64,000 bases of DNA from Flavonifractor sp. An10 (GCF_002161215.1 NZ_NFMB01000011.1:1-64000), one strand, 5' to 3'; counted from the first letter of the stretch, positions 39,956 through 49,030 are shown. The notes: generated by a model not told the origin, from the letters alone. A program made the numbers and translations.

Positions 39956-41524
39956 ATGAACTGGAAGCGTCCCCTGGCCCTCTCCCTGGCCGCCCTCACC
40001 CTGGGCGGCGCCCTGACCGCCTGCGGAACTCCCACCGCGTCCACCCCGGAGGAAACGTCCGCCCCCGCCGCTGAGGTGCAGGCCCTGGCCGCCACCTCTC
40101 AGGCCCTGACCGCGCCCAAGTATGTGTTCCTGTTTATCGGCGACGGCATGAGCTATCCCCAGATCCAGTCCACGTCCGACTATCTGGGCGCCCTGGCCGA
40201 CGAGGACTACTGGCAGGCCCAGCCCAGCCTGGACGACAACGGCGGCGCCGTTCTGGACGGCCCCGAGTACCTGAACTTCATGAACTTCGAGGGCGTCGGC
40301 TCCGCCGTCACCTATGACTCCAACTCCTTCGCCCCCGACTCCGCCTCCACCGCCACCTCCCTGTCCACCGGCCACAAGACCTACTCCGGCTCCATCAACG
40401 TGGACGAGACCGGCACCGTGGAGTATGAGACCATCTCCGAGAAGCTGCACAGCCAGAAGGGCTACTCCATCGGCGTGATCACCTCCGTCAACCTGAACCA
40501 CGCCACTCCCGCCGCTTTCTACGCCCACCAGGCCAGCCGCAACGACTACTACGACATCGGCCTGGAGCTGGTGGACTCCGGCTTTGAGTACTTCGCCGGC
40601 GGCGGCCTGCTGGATCCCGACGGCGCTGAGGGCGACCAGGAGAACCTGTACGACCTGGCCGAGCAGGCCGGCTACAACGTGGTGACCACCCAGGCCGAGG
40701 CCGAGAAGGTCACCGCCGGCCCCGTGGTGATCATCGACGAACACCTGGCCGACTCCGACGCCATGGCCTATGAGCTGGATCGCACCGACGACATGTGGGC
40801 CCTGTCCGACTACGTGGCCAAGGGTATCGAGGTGCTCTCCCAGGACGAGGACGGCTTCTTCATGATGTGCGAGGGCGGCAAGATCGACTGGGCCTGCCAC
40901 GCCAACGACGCCGCCTCCACCATCCACGACACCCAAGCCCTGGCCGACGCGGTGCAGGTGGCCATCGACTTCGCCGCCGAGCACCCCGAGGAGACCCTGA
41001 TCCTGGTCACCGGCGACCACGAGACCGGCGGCCTGACCATCGGCTTCGCCGGCACCGACTACGACACCTACCTGGATCTGCTGGCCAACCAGAAGATCTC
41101 CTTCGCCAAGTATGACAGCGACTACGTGGCCAAGTACAAGGAGAACAAGACCTCCTTCGAGGACGTGCTGGTGGACATCGAGGCCCTGTTCGGCCTCAAG
41201 ACCGAGGGTGAGGAGGGCGACAAGCTGGTGCTCACCGACTACGAGCTGGAGCAGCTCCGCGCCGCCTACGAGAAGAGCATCAACGGCACCGCCACCAGCC
41301 AGTATGAGCAGGAGGAGTACGTGCTCTACGGCACCTACGAGCCCCTGAGCGTCACCATCACCCACATCATCAACAACAAGTCCGGCATCTCCTTCACCTC
41401 CTACAGCCACACCGGCCTGCCCGTGGCCGTGCTGGCCCACGGCCTCAACGCCGAGGTGTTCAGCGGCTACTACGACAACACCCAGGTCTACTACAAGCTG
41501 GCCGACATGCTGGGCGTCCAGTAA
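39956..41524 (+). CDS. phoA: Alkaline phosphatase, lipoprotein
   Basis: A 522-residue enzyme with a lipoprotein signal (hydrophobic stretch and lipobox LTAC, Cys23), then a Thr/Ser/Pro linker and the PhoA fold. FLFIGDGMS holds the first metal ligand (Asp63). DSASTAT carries nucleophile Ser129. CEGGKIDWACHAND and VTGDHETGG hold further metal ligands, and HTGLPVAVLAHG lies near the C-terminus. It frees phosphate from organic esters at the cell surface. GGAGG precedes ATG 39956. The upstream Pho-box-like repeats suggest induction by phosphate starvation. Confidence 0.93.
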   Translation: MNWKRPLALSLAALTLGGALTACGTPTASTPEETSAPAAEVQALAATSQALTAPKYVFLFIGDGMSYPQIQSTSDYLGALADEDYWQAQPSLDDNGGAVLDGPEYLNFMNFEGVGSAVTYDSNSFAPDSASTATSLSTGHKTYSGSINVDETGTVEYETISEKLHSQKGYSIGVITSVNLNHATPAAFYAHQASRNDYYDIGLELVDSGFEYFAGGGLLDPDGAEGDQENLYDLAEQAGYNVVTTQAEAEKVTAGPVVIIDEHLADSDAMAYELDRTDDMWALSDYVAKGIEVLSQDEDGFFMMCEGGKIDWACHANDAASTIHDTQALADAVQVAIDFAAEHPEETLILVTGDHETGGLTIGFAGTDYDTYLDLLANQKISFAKYDSDYVAKYKENKTSFEDVLVDIEALFGLKTEGEEGDKLVLTDYELEQLRAAYEKSINGTATSQYEQEEYVLYGTYEPLSVTITHIINNKSGISFTSYSHTGLPVAVLAHGLNAEVFSGYYDNTQVYYKLADMLGVQ

Positions 41525-41563
41525 TCCTTCCCCCCGCTTTCCACTTTCCCACTCCATAAAAAA

Positions 41564-41603
41564 CCAGCAGACGGATGCGGCAGATGCCGCATCCGTCTGC
41601 TGG
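41564..41603. terminator. 18-bp perfect hairpin after phoA
   Basis: CCAGCAGACGGATGCGGC, loop AGAT, perfect complement. The run of six Ts lies on the leftward side, so as a Rho-independent terminator it suits leftward better than rightward transcription. Confidence 0.6.
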
Positions 41604-41626
41604 TGCAGAAAGGACAATCACACCCT

Positions 41627-42835
41627 ATGACTTCCCTTCTCCGCGACCCGGCCAAGCGCCGGTATTACGCCCCCCTGGCCCTGTGCCTGCTGCTGATCGT
41701 CATCCTGATGGCCATCCCCACCGGCTTTGAGGGGGCCCTCCAGTACCGGGAGGCCGACCGCTGCGCCGCCCGGGTGCTGGCGGTGGACGACTCCGCCATC
41801 ATCGACACCGGCCTGGTGCGCTCCGGTGAGCAGACCTGCACCCTGGAGCTGCTGGGCGGCCGCTTCAAGGGCCAGACCGCCACCGGCGTCAACATGCTCA
41901 ACGGCTCCCTGGAGCAGGACAAGATCTTCGCCCCCGGCGACAAGGCCATGGTGGTGGTGAGCTACCAGGGGGACGAGATCCTCTCGGTCACCATGACCGA
42001 CCACTACCGCCTCAACAAGGAGGTTCTGCTGGCCGCCATCTTCGCGGTGTTCCTCATCCTCTTTGCCGGGCGCACCGGCGTGCGGGCCATCGTCTCCTTC
42101 GTGATGACGGTGCTCATGCTGTGGAAGGTGCTGGTGCCCCTCTACCTCAAGGGGTACAACCCCATCTTCATGGGCCTGGCGGTGACCCTGGTGCTCACCC
42201 TGTTCATCATCGCCCTGGTCTACGGCTTTGACCGGCGGTGTGCCGCCGCCGTTTCGGGGGCCTTCCTGGGGGTGCTGGTCACCTGCGTGCTGGGTGTGAT
42301 CTTCACCGACCTGTTCCAGATCCACGGGGCGGTCATGTCCTACTCCGAGAGCCTGCTCTACGCCGGGTTCCAGGATCTCAGCCTCACCCAGATCTTCATG
42401 GCCTCCATCTTCATCGGCTCCTCCGGCGCGGTGATGGATCTGGCGGTGGACATCACCTCCGCCGTCCACGAGGTGGTGGAGAAGCGGCCCGATCTCTCCC
42501 GGTGGGAGGCGGTGCGCTCCGGCATGAACGTGGGCCGGGCCGCCATGGGCACCATGACCACCACCCTGCTGCTGGCCTACTCCGGGGGCTATGTGGCTCT
42601 GCTCATGGTGTTCATGGCCCAGGGCACCCCCCTGTACAACATTCTCAACTACAAATATGTGGCCTCGGAGATCATCCACACCGTGGTGGGCTCCTTCGGC
42701 CTGGTCACCGTGGCCCCCCTCACCGCCCTCACCAGCGGCTTCCTGCTGGCCGGGCGGAAGGGAACCGCAGAGGCGGGCCTTACTCCGCCTCCGCGGCCCG
42801 ACGGGGCAACGCTGCGGTCTGAATCCGGTCAATGA
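41627..42835 (+). CDS. YibE/F family membrane protein
   Basis: A 402-residue protein with an N-terminal helix, a beta-rich extracytoplasmic part (residues about 35-125) and then seven or so membrane helices. It includes KVLVPLYLKGYNPIFMGLAV and the C-terminal SGMNVGRAAMGTMTTTLLLAYSGGYVALLM typical of YibE/F proteins. Function unknown. The ATG at 41627 (AAAGGA upstream) is likelier than GTG 41603, which lies in the phoA hairpin. Its last 56 bp overlap the convergent yitT-like gene. Confidence 0.85.
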   Translation: MTSLLRDPAKRRYYAPLALCLLLIVILMAIPTGFEGALQYREADRCAARVLAVDDSAIIDTGLVRSGEQTCTLELLGGRFKGQTATGVNMLNGSLEQDKIFAPGDKAMVVVSYQGDEILSVTMTDHYRLNKEVLLAAIFAVFLILFAGRTGVRAIVSFVMTVLMLWKVLVPLYLKGYNPIFMGLAVTLVLTLFIIALVYGFDRRCAAAVSGAFLGVLVTCVLGVIFTDLFQIHGAVMSYSESLLYAGFQDLSLTQIFMASIFIGSSGAVMDLAVDITSAVHEVVEKRPDLSRWEAVRSGMNVGRAAMGTMTTTLLLAYSGGYVALLMVFMAQGTPLYNILNYKYVASEIIHTVVGSFGLVTVAPLTALTSGFLLAGRKGTAEAGLTPPPRPDGATLRSESGQ

Positions 42836-43433
42836 GGAAGGACGACAGGGTCACCGTCACCAGGGAGCAGGCAATGCGCCCCACGGGAATGTAGGTGAGG
42901 GACAGGGCCAGCACCGTCAGATCGGTGAACAGATAGGCCCTGGACAGCCGCCAGTGGGTCACACGGGAGATGGTGAGGGCCAGGGCGTCGTCGCCCCCGG
43001 CGGAGCCCCCCTGCCGGACGATCAGGCCCACGCCGATTCCCACGAAGGCGCCGCCCGCCAGGGCGGCCAGCAGGGGCCAGCGGGAGAGGTCGGGCAGCAT
43101 GTTGGGGAACTGCTCCCACAGCTTGTAAAACAGGGCCACGCTGCCGGTGGACAGGACGGAGATCTTCAGGAACTGCCCGCCCAGGCACTTGAAGGCCAGC
43201 AGGTAGCACAGCGCATCCAGCAGGGGCGTCAGCAGGGCCGGCGACAGGCCGAACCAGTGGTGGAGCAGCAGCATCAGGCCCATGATGCCCCCCTCGGTGA
43301 TGCCCACCTGCTGGTGGATGTTGTGGATGCCGAAGGTGGTAATGGCCGCCCCCAGCACAATGCAAAGGATCTTCTTCCAGGTGAGCCCCTCCGTCAGCTT
43401 CCGGACGGGGCCCGCGAGTATCTCGGGTATCAA
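42780..43433 (-). CDS. YitT family membrane protein
   Basis: A 217-residue protein with five membrane helices and the YitT pattern (ILCIVLGAAITTFGIHNIHQQVGITEGGIMGLMLLLHHWFG...GGAFVGIGVGLIVRQGGSAGGDDALALTISR). This family lacks the C-terminal cytoplasmic domain here. Substrate unknown. The start is TTG 43433 with AAGGAGG upstream. Its promoter has a 19-bp spacer with a perfect dyad and is probably controlled by the MerR-like gene next to it. Confidence 0.85.
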   Translation of the reverse strand: MIPEILAGPVRKLTEGLTWKKILCIVLGAAITTFGIHNIHQQVGITEGGIMGLMLLLHHWFGLSPALLTPLLDALCYLLAFKCLGGQFLKISVLSTGSVALFYKLWEQFPNMLPDLSRWPLLAALAGGAFVGIGVGLIVRQGGSAGGDDALALTISRVTHWRLSRAYLFTDLTVLALSLTYIPVGRIACSLVTVTLSSFLIDRIQTAALPRRAAEAE

Positions 43434-43458
43434 ACTAAAACCTCCTTATTTGTCTCAC

Positions 43459-43489
43459 ATTATAAACCCTCGTATCATACGAGGGTCAA
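43459..43489 (-). promoter_or_regulatory. MerR-type promoter of yitT with perfect dyad
   Basis: Read leftward: TTGACC, 19 bp, TATAAT. The perfect dyad CCCTCGTAT-N-ATACGAGGG (43467-43485) fills the spacer, the geometry of promoters untwisted by MerR-family activators. Confidence 0.75.
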
Positions 43490-43512
43490 GAGGCGCACCC
43501 TTTGCAGTTCAA

Positions 43513-43545
43513 ACAAAAGCGGCGGCCCATCGGGCCGCCGCTTTT
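43513..43545. terminator. Terminator after the MerR-RDD gene
   Basis: AAAAGCGGCGGCCC, short loop, GGGCCGCCGCTTTT: a perfect bidirectional hairpin with A/T-rich ends. Confidence 0.8.
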
Positions 43546-43547
43546 GT

Positions 43548-44987
43548 CTATGTCGTCTGTTCCAGGGTGAACACCAGATGATAATAGGGGGCCTCCCCAT
43601 CCTCCGAGGGTAACAGAACCAAAGGATTCCCTCCATCCAATCCATCATAGCCCTGAACATCCACAGTCTGGGTGATGGTCACGTCCCCGGCCTGGAGGGT
43701 GTAGTCGTCAAAGCGCCGGCTCTCAATGGCCTGGAGCACCCCGCTGCTCCACCAGGAGATGCCGTTGTAACTTCGCTGGGCGGCGGCGAAGGCCAGGGCC
43801 GCCAGGGATCGCTGGGTGGTGCTGCCGGACACCAGCTCTCCCCCGAGCTGCTCCACCTCAATGCACACGCCGGTGACATGGCCGTCCTCATCCACCGTGA
43901 GCTGGTGGGACGGCGTGCTCCCGCCGAACAGATTTATCACATGGGAATTTGGCGCGTCTACCCAGTTTCCCTCTGCGTCCATCCGCTCATAGGACTGTAT
44001 GTCCAGGATCCGGCACATGTCGTTGACGTTGGCGGCGTACTGCTCCGGGGTGAGGGGCCCCCGGTGGATGGGCAGCATGGACTGGAGCGCCAGAAAGGCA
44101 CTCAGCCCAATCAAGGCCGCCCGGGCGGCCACGAAGCCCCAGCACCGCCGCACCCTGGTGTCCCGGATGGTGTAGGAGGTGTCCTCCTCCCACGCCTCCG
44201 GCTCCCCGTCTTTGCACTGGCGGTAGCACTTGTACTTGCGCCAGAGCCTGTAAAACGGGATGCCGTAGCCCTCGCCCCGGGCGAACACCCCCCACGTGCG
44301 ATCCACGGCCTTGCCCCAGGTGAGCTTCTGCCCCAGGGGATTGCGCACCGCCAGGCCGAAGATCCACTTGCCCGGCGTATAGCCCCAGGTACACAGGAGG
44401 ACGGGCTCCAGCACCAGCAGGATGCCGTAGGCCACATAGCTGTTCAGCAGGCGGATCGGCCAGGTGTTGTCCGGGTGCCAGCGGAACAGGAACAGGCAGA
44501 CCGCCATCCACAGCAGACTGCACAGGCCCAGATCCAGGCTGCGGGCAAAGAACCGCCGCCAGGGGTGGGACACGGTGGGGGCCGCGTCGGAGCGCAGATC
44601 GAAGAAGCCGGGCTGATCCGCCGGGCGGTTCAGCCGGTTCAAGTACCTGGGAGCGTCCAGGGTGGCGAAGTCCACCCCGTCCTCCCGCATGGCATGGCAT
44701 ATCTGCCCCGCCCAGTCCAGATCGGCCCTCTGACGGGCCAGGGCGGCCTCCTGCTCCGCCAGCAGGGCCGCCAGGGGGCGCTCCCCCCGCTGGGCCTGCC
44801 GGATGTCCTCCAGGGACAGGCCCAGCTGCCGCAGCAGCTTCACCTTCCGCAGGGTGTCCGCGTCCTCCTCCGAGTAGTCCCGGTAGTTGTTGGCCTCCCG
44901 CTTCGGGTGGATGAAGCCCTCCTGCTCGTAAAAGCGGATGCTGGCCCGGGGCATGTCCAGCAGGGCCTCCAGCTCGCCGATGGTCAT
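43548..44987 (-). CDS. MerR-RDD membrane fusion regulator
   Basis: A 479-residue fusion. Residues 1-75 are a MerR helix-turn-helix with wing (MTIGELEALLDMPRASIRFYEQEGFIHPKREANNYRDYSEEDADTLRKV), followed by a helical dimerisation region. Residues about 140-290 hold an RDD-type domain with membrane helices (FFARSLDLGLCSLLWMAVCLFLF, LVLEPVLLCTWGYTPGKWIFGLAVRNP, ALIGLSAFLALQSML). A C-terminal domain of about 190 residues is probably extracytoplasmic. Such a layout would couple a surface or membrane signal directly to DNA binding. Its own promoter also has a 19-bp spacer. Confidence 0.85.
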   Translation of the reverse strand: MTIGELEALLDMPRASIRFYEQEGFIHPKREANNYRDYSEEDADTLRKVKLLRQLGLSLEDIRQAQRGERPLAALLAEQEAALARQRADLDWAGQICHAMREDGVDFATLDAPRYLNRLNRPADQPGFFDLRSDAAPTVSHPWRRFFARSLDLGLCSLLWMAVCLFLFRWHPDNTWPIRLLNSYVAYGILLVLEPVLLCTWGYTPGKWIFGLAVRNPLGQKLTWGKAVDRTWGVFARGEGYGIPFYRLWRKYKCYRQCKDGEPEAWEEDTSYTIRDTRVRRCWGFVAARAALIGLSAFLALQSMLPIHRGPLTPEQYAANVNDMCRILDIQSYERMDAEGNWVDAPNSHVINLFGGSTPSHQLTVDEDGHVTGVCIEVEQLGGELVSGSTTQRSLAALAFAAAQRSYNGISWWSSGVLQAIESRRFDDYTLQAGDVTITQTVDVQGYDGLDGGNPLVLLPSEDGEAPYYHLVFTLEQTT

Positions 44988-45009
44988 TCTGATCCCCTCC
45001 TTGGCCTCA

Positions 45010-45040
45010 AGTGTAAGGTATCAAGCGGGTTTACAGTCAA
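45010..45040 (-). promoter_or_regulatory. Promoter of the MerR-RDD gene, 19-bp spacer
   Basis: Read leftward: TTGACT, 19 bp, TACACT. GTAA and TTAC at the spacer ends form a weak dyad. Consistent with autoregulation. Confidence 0.6.
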
Positions 45041-45076
45041 GGGTTTTCGCAGGTTTTTCCGGCTTTGGGGCGGAAA

Positions 45077-46210
45077 TCACTCCGCCAGCAGCTCCAGGGC
45101 GGCCGCCAGCTGGGCGTCCGTGCCGTCGTCGGTGTTGTACACCTCCGCGTCCAGGGTCAGGCCGGTGCCGATCAGGGAGGTGCCGCTGCCGGTGCAGTAG
45201 GCGGCGGTGGAGATGTTGACCGCCCCGCCGTAGGCCAGGGTGAAGGTCTGCTGGGAGTAGCCCTTGCCGCTGGTGGGCTCCCCCACGATCACCGCCACCC
45301 CCTGCTCCTGGAGCTCGGCGGCGAAGAACTCGGCGGCGGAGTAGGTGTTGGCGTTGACCAACACCGCCATGGGCAGCTCCACGCAGGAGGCGTCGGAATA
45401 GGTGGTCTCCTCATTGCCCGCCCGATCCCGGCTGATGAAGATGGGCCCCTCGGGCAGGAGGAAGTCCAGCATGTCGGTGAGCTCCCGGAGGTAGCCGCCG
45501 CCGTTGTCCCGCATGTCGAACACCAGGGCCTGGGCCCCCTGCTCCTGGAGGGCGGTCACCGCCTCCTCCAGCCGCTGGGCGCTGTTGTCGTAGAAGTTGG
45601 ACAGGGCCACGTAGCCCACGTCCCCCTCCAGCATCCTGCTCTCCACCGGGTCGGTCTCGATGCTGGCACGGGTCACCTCCACGGTGCGGGTGCCGCCGTC
45701 GGCGCCCAGCACCTCCAGGGTGACGGTGGTGCCCTCCTCCCCCTGGATGAGATCGGCCCCCTCGTAACGTGCCTCCCCGGCCAGGGAGATGCCGTCCACG
45801 GCGGTGATCACCTCGCCGGGGAGAAGCCCCGCCTCCTCCGCCGGGCCGCCGGCGGCCACCTCCAGGATCTCCAGGCCCTCCTCGTTTGCGTAGTTGACGG
45901 TGATGCCGATGCCCACATACTGGTTGGTGCGCCGCTGGTTCTGGGCGGACAGCTCGTCCGCCGTCAGGGTGTAGCTCCACCGGTCGCCCAGGGCGTTCAC
46001 CATGCCCTCCAGCGCGCCGTCGATCACCGCTTCCTGGTCGTACTCCCCCACAAACCGGGTGTTGATCAGGTGCCACGCCTCCACCAGGGAGCGGCCGCCG
46101 GCGCCGCCCAGCAGGTGGTTGACCGCCAGGGCGCCCGCCGCCAGCACCACCGCGGCGGTGAGCGCCGCGGCCAGAAGCAGTTGGAACAGGGAAAATCGTT
46201 TTTGCCGCAT
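45077..46210 (-). CDS. S41-family carboxyl-terminal processing protease
   Basis: A 377-residue CtpA-type protease: a membrane anchor (residues about 8-30), a PDZ domain (YVGIGITVNYANEEGLEILEVAAGGPAEEAGLLPGEVITAVDG), and the S41 core with catalytic Ser in NTYSAAEFF and Lys in GEPTSGKGYS. It cleaves proteins outside the membrane. It lies downstream of ftsEX and two EnvC-like genes, where it may adjust cell-wall hydrolase activity. AAAGGAAGGAA precedes ATG 46210. Confidence 0.9.
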   Translation of the reverse strand: MRQKRFSLFQLLLAAALTAAVVLAAGALAVNHLLGGAGGRSLVEAWHLINTRFVGEYDQEAVIDGALEGMVNALGDRWSYTLTADELSAQNQRRTNQYVGIGITVNYANEEGLEILEVAAGGPAEEAGLLPGEVITAVDGISLAGEARYEGADLIQGEEGTTVTLEVLGADGGTRTVEVTRASIETDPVESRMLEGDVGYVALSNFYDNSAQRLEEAVTALQEQGAQALVFDMRDNGGGYLRELTDMLDFLLPEGPIFISRDRAGNEETTYSDASCVELPMAVLVNANTYSAAEFFAAELQEQGVAVIVGEPTSGKGYSQQTFTLAYGGAVNISTAAYCTGSGTSLIGTGLTLDAEVYNTDDGTDAQLAAALELLAE

Positions 46211-46239
46211 TGGGGTTCCTTCCTTTCCGGGTATCAAAG

Positions 46240-46273
46240 GGGGCGGGCGGAGGCCAACGCCTCCGCCCGCCCC
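46240..46273 (-). terminator. 14-bp GC hairpin between envC-like gene and protease gene
   Basis: GGGGCGGGCGGAGG pairs with CCTCCGCCCGCCCC. A strong stem but no T-run; it may dampen readthrough. Confidence 0.5.
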
Positions 46274-46298
46274 AGGTTTTCGTCGTTTTCCGCCAAAA

Positions 46299-46475
46299 GC
46301 CTCGCAGAGTTCCGCCGTCCGCAGACGGCGGAATCAAATAAAAGTCCGTCATTTCCGGCGACATGCGCGTCGGAAATGACACTTCTCATGGCGGAAGGGC
46401 CGACTGTTTTGTCAGAAACCGAGGCCCTTCCGCCATGCAGCCCTTTTCGAACAAGCGGCTTTGCCGCTTGTTCGA
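46299..46475 (+). repeat. 177-bp four-hairpin repeat, copy 1
   Basis: Conserved opening GCCTCGCAGAG, then stem 1 (46310-46333, loop CGCA), stem 2 (46348-46380, GTCATTTCCG/CGGAAATGAC), stem 3 (46387-46437, 14 bp) and stem 4 (46447-46475, 13 bp, loop TTT). It ends 4 bp before the stop codon of the EnvC-like gene. An inverted copy of equal length lies at 55138-55314. Confidence 0.85.
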
Positions 46476-46479
46476 GTGT

Positions 46480-47739
46480 TTACCACGGATGTGTCAAACT
46501 CAGGCTGGGGAACTTGCTCTCGGGATCCACCCGGGTGTAGTTGTCCCGCACCTCCAGGTGGAGGTGGTTGCCGGTGGAGCTGCCGGTGGTGCCCACGTAG
46601 CCGATGGTCTGGCCCTGGGTGACCATATCCCCCTCGCTCACCGCCCGGGAGGACATGTGGGCGTAGAGGGTGGAATTGCCGTTGCCGTGGTCGATGACCA
46701 CGTAGTTGCCGTAGGAGTAGTGGTAGGCGGAGGTGACCACCTGTCCGCTCTTGCAGGCCAGGATGGGGGTATTGCCGGGGGCGGGGATGTCGATGCCGGT
46801 GTGGCTGTGGGCCTCGCCGGTGATGGGGTGGATGCGGTAGCCGAACAGGGAGGACAGCCGGTAGTAGCCCGGCAGGGGCCACAGATAGCTGGTCTCCGAG
46901 TCGATGGTGATGTTGTTCTGCCGCCGCTGCTCCTCCAGCTGCTTCTGCTTCTGGGCGATCTCCGCCTGGATCTCGGCGGCCGCCTCGCTCTCCGCGTCCA
47001 GCTGGCGGTTGACCTCCGCCACATCGGCATTGATCTGATCCAGCAGCTTCTGGGCCTCGGCCACCTTGGCCTGCTGCTCGGCCTGCTTGGCGGCCTGCTG
47101 ATCCCGGGCCGCCTGCTCCTCCGCCCGGGAGGTCTCCAGCTGGGTGCGCAGGGCTATGATCTCCTCCCGGATGGCGATGAGCTCGTCCATCACCTGGTTG
47201 TCGTAGTCCATCACCGCGTCGATGTCGGCCAGGCGATCCAGCAGCTCGGAGAAGCTCTCCGAGTTGAAGAGGATAGACCAGTAGGACACCGTCCCCTCCT
47301 CCTCCATGGCGCGCACCCGCTGGCAGAACAGCTCGTACTGGGCCTCCTCATTGGCCTCGGCCTCGGCCTGCTCCTCCTCCTTCTGGGCGATCTCCGCGTC
47401 ATAGTAGGCGATCTGCTTGTCGATGTTCTCGATCTCATTGTTGATGGCGTCCAGCTGGGCCTGGAGGAGCTGCCGCCGCTGCTGGGCCTCCGCCTGATCC
47501 GCCTCCACGTCGGCCAGCTGCTCCTCCAGCTCGTCCTGCCGGGCCTGGCTGGCCGCCTGCTCCGCCTTGAGGGCGTCGATCTCGCTCTGGGTCACCGCCC
47601 CGGCGCCGCCCAGGATCATGGTCACCATGGGCAGCAGGAGCAGCAGGGCCAGCACCGCCGCCAGCCCGCCGAAGAGCACCCGGCGCCACTCCACCTTCTG
47701 CTTTTTGGGTTTTTGATTGGGATTCTGCTTCTTTGCCAC
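46480..47739 (-). CDS. EnvC-like murein hydrolase with M23 domain (paralogue 1)
   Basis: A 419-residue protein: a membrane anchor (LFGGLAAVLALLLLLPMVTMIL), a long coiled coil (residues about 50-270) and a C-terminal LytM/M23 domain with zinc ligands HSHTGID and HLHLEV. The coiled coil is the kind that docks on FtsX; FtsEX drives opening of the hydrolase. Because both zinc motifs are intact it may itself cut peptidoglycan bridges, unlike E. coli EnvC. Tandem paralogue of the next gene. Confidence 0.88.
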   Translation of the reverse strand: MAKKQNPNQKPKKQKVEWRRVLFGGLAAVLALLLLLPMVTMILGGAGAVTQSEIDALKAEQAASQARQDELEEQLADVEADQAEAQQRRQLLQAQLDAINNEIENIDKQIAYYDAEIAQKEEEQAEAEANEEAQYELFCQRVRAMEEEGTVSYWSILFNSESFSELLDRLADIDAVMDYDNQVMDELIAIREEIIALRTQLETSRAEEQAARDQQAAKQAEQQAKVAEAQKLLDQINADVAEVNRQLDAESEAAAEIQAEIAQKQKQLEEQRRQNNITIDSETSYLWPLPGYYRLSSLFGYRIHPITGEAHSHTGIDIPAPGNTPILACKSGQVVTSAYHYSYGNYVVIDHGNGNSTLYAHMSSRAVSEGDMVTQGQTIGYVGTTGSSTGNHLHLEVRDNYTRVDPESKFPSLSLTHPW

Positions 47740-47767
47740 GTCGCCGCTCCTTTTTCCGTCAGTCCGT

Positions 47768-49012
47768 TTACCAGTTGTAGGCCCGGATCAGGGGGAGGCC
47801 GGTGTAATAGGCCTCCGGATCCGTCCGCTGGCCGTTGATGCGCACCTCAAAGTGGAGGTGGGCCCCCTTCACGTTGCCGGTGGTGCCCACAGCGCCGATG
47901 GTCTGGCCCTGCTGAACCAGCTCCCCCTCGCTCACCGCCCGGGAGGACATGTGGGCGTAGAGGGTGGTGGTGCCGTCCCCGTGGTCGATGACCACGAAGT
48001 TGCCGTAAGACCAGTTGACCCCGGTGCCGTACTCCGACATGATCACCTGGCCGCCCCGGGCCGCATAGATGGGTGTGCCGGTGGAGGCCGCCACGTCGAT
48101 GCCGGTGTGGCTGTGGGGCACGTGATCCACCGGGTGCATCCGGAACCCGAAGGCGGAGGTCAGCTTCCTATTCGCCGACGGCAGGGGCCACATCCAGCCA
48201 TTGCCGGCGGGGGGCAGCTGCACGTTGTTCTGCTTCCGCTGCTCCTCCAGCTGCTTCTGCTTGCGGTCGATCTCCGCCCCGATGGCGGCCCACGACGCGT
48301 CCTCCTCGTCCAGCTGGCGGTTGACCTCCGCCACGTCGGCGTTGAGCTCGTCCAGCAGCGCCTGGGCCTGGGCCACCTTCTCCTGCTGGCGGGCCTTCAC
48401 GGCCTCCTGGGCCTCCTTGGCCGCCTGCTCGGCGGCCCGGGCCTCCTCCAGCTGGGCCTGGACGGCCTCCAGCTCCTGCCGGACGACGATCAGCTCGTCC
48501 ATCACCCGGTTGTCATAGGCCATCACCGCGTCCACATCGGCCAGGCGATCCAGCAGCTCGGAGAAGCTGCCGGAGTTGAAGAGGACAGACCAGTAGGACA
48601 CCGTCCCCTCCTCCTCCATGGCGCGCACCCGCTGGCAGAACAGCTCGTACTGCTCCGCCTCCCGGGCCTCGGCCGCCTGGCGCTCCGCTTCCTTCCGGGC
48701 GATCTCCCCGTCGTACCAGGTAAGCTGGTCGTTGATGCTCTCCAGCTCGGCGTTGATGGCGTCCAGCTGCTGCCCCAGCAGCTGGCGCTGCTCCCGGGCC
48801 GCGTCCCGGTCGGCCTCCGCCCGGGTCAGCTGCTCCTCCAGCTCCGCCTGCCGCTCCTGACTCTCCGCCTGCCTGGCCTTGAGGGCGTCAATCTCGCTCT
48901 GGGTCACCGCCCCCACCGGCAGGGCCGAGCCCCACACGGGGGCCAGCAGGGCCGCCGTCAGCAGGGCGCAGGCGCCCCGCCGCACCCTGTGCTTTACACG
49001 GTTTCCAGACAT
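47768..49012 (-). CDS. EnvC-like murein hydrolase with M23 domain (paralogue 2)
   Basis: A 414-residue protein with the same plan as its neighbour: N-terminal signal/anchor, a coiled coil starting VTQSEIDALKARQAESQERQAELEEQLTRAEA, the shared block EQYELFCQRVRAMEEEGTVSYW, and an M23 domain with HSHTGID and HLHFEV. It starts 18 bp after ftsX, so this copy is the likelier direct FtsX partner. The two copies share long stretches of identical sequence in coiled coil and catalytic domain. Confidence 0.88.
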   Translation of the reverse strand: MSGNRVKHRVRRGACALLTAALLAPVWGSALPVGAVTQSEIDALKARQAESQERQAELEEQLTRAEADRDAAREQRQLLGQQLDAINAELESINDQLTWYDGEIARKEAERQAAEAREAEQYELFCQRVRAMEEEGTVSYWSVLFNSGSFSELLDRLADVDAVMAYDNRVMDELIVVRQELEAVQAQLEEARAAEQAAKEAQEAVKARQQEKVAQAQALLDELNADVAEVNRQLDEEDASWAAIGAEIDRKQKQLEEQRKQNNVQLPPAGNGWMWPLPSANRKLTSAFGFRMHPVDHVPHSHTGIDVAASTGTPIYAARGGQVIMSEYGTGVNWSYGNFVVIDHGDGTTTLYAHMSSRAVSEGELVQQGQTIGAVGTTGNVKGAHLHFEVRINGQRTDPEAYYTGLPLIRAYNW

Positions 49013-49030
49013 GTCCGCAATCCGGCCTCC

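Noticed and set aside
39911-41617. Leftward open frame of 568 codons opposite phoA
   Set aside because: Shadow of the phosphatase gene; glycine/valine-rich low-complexity product.
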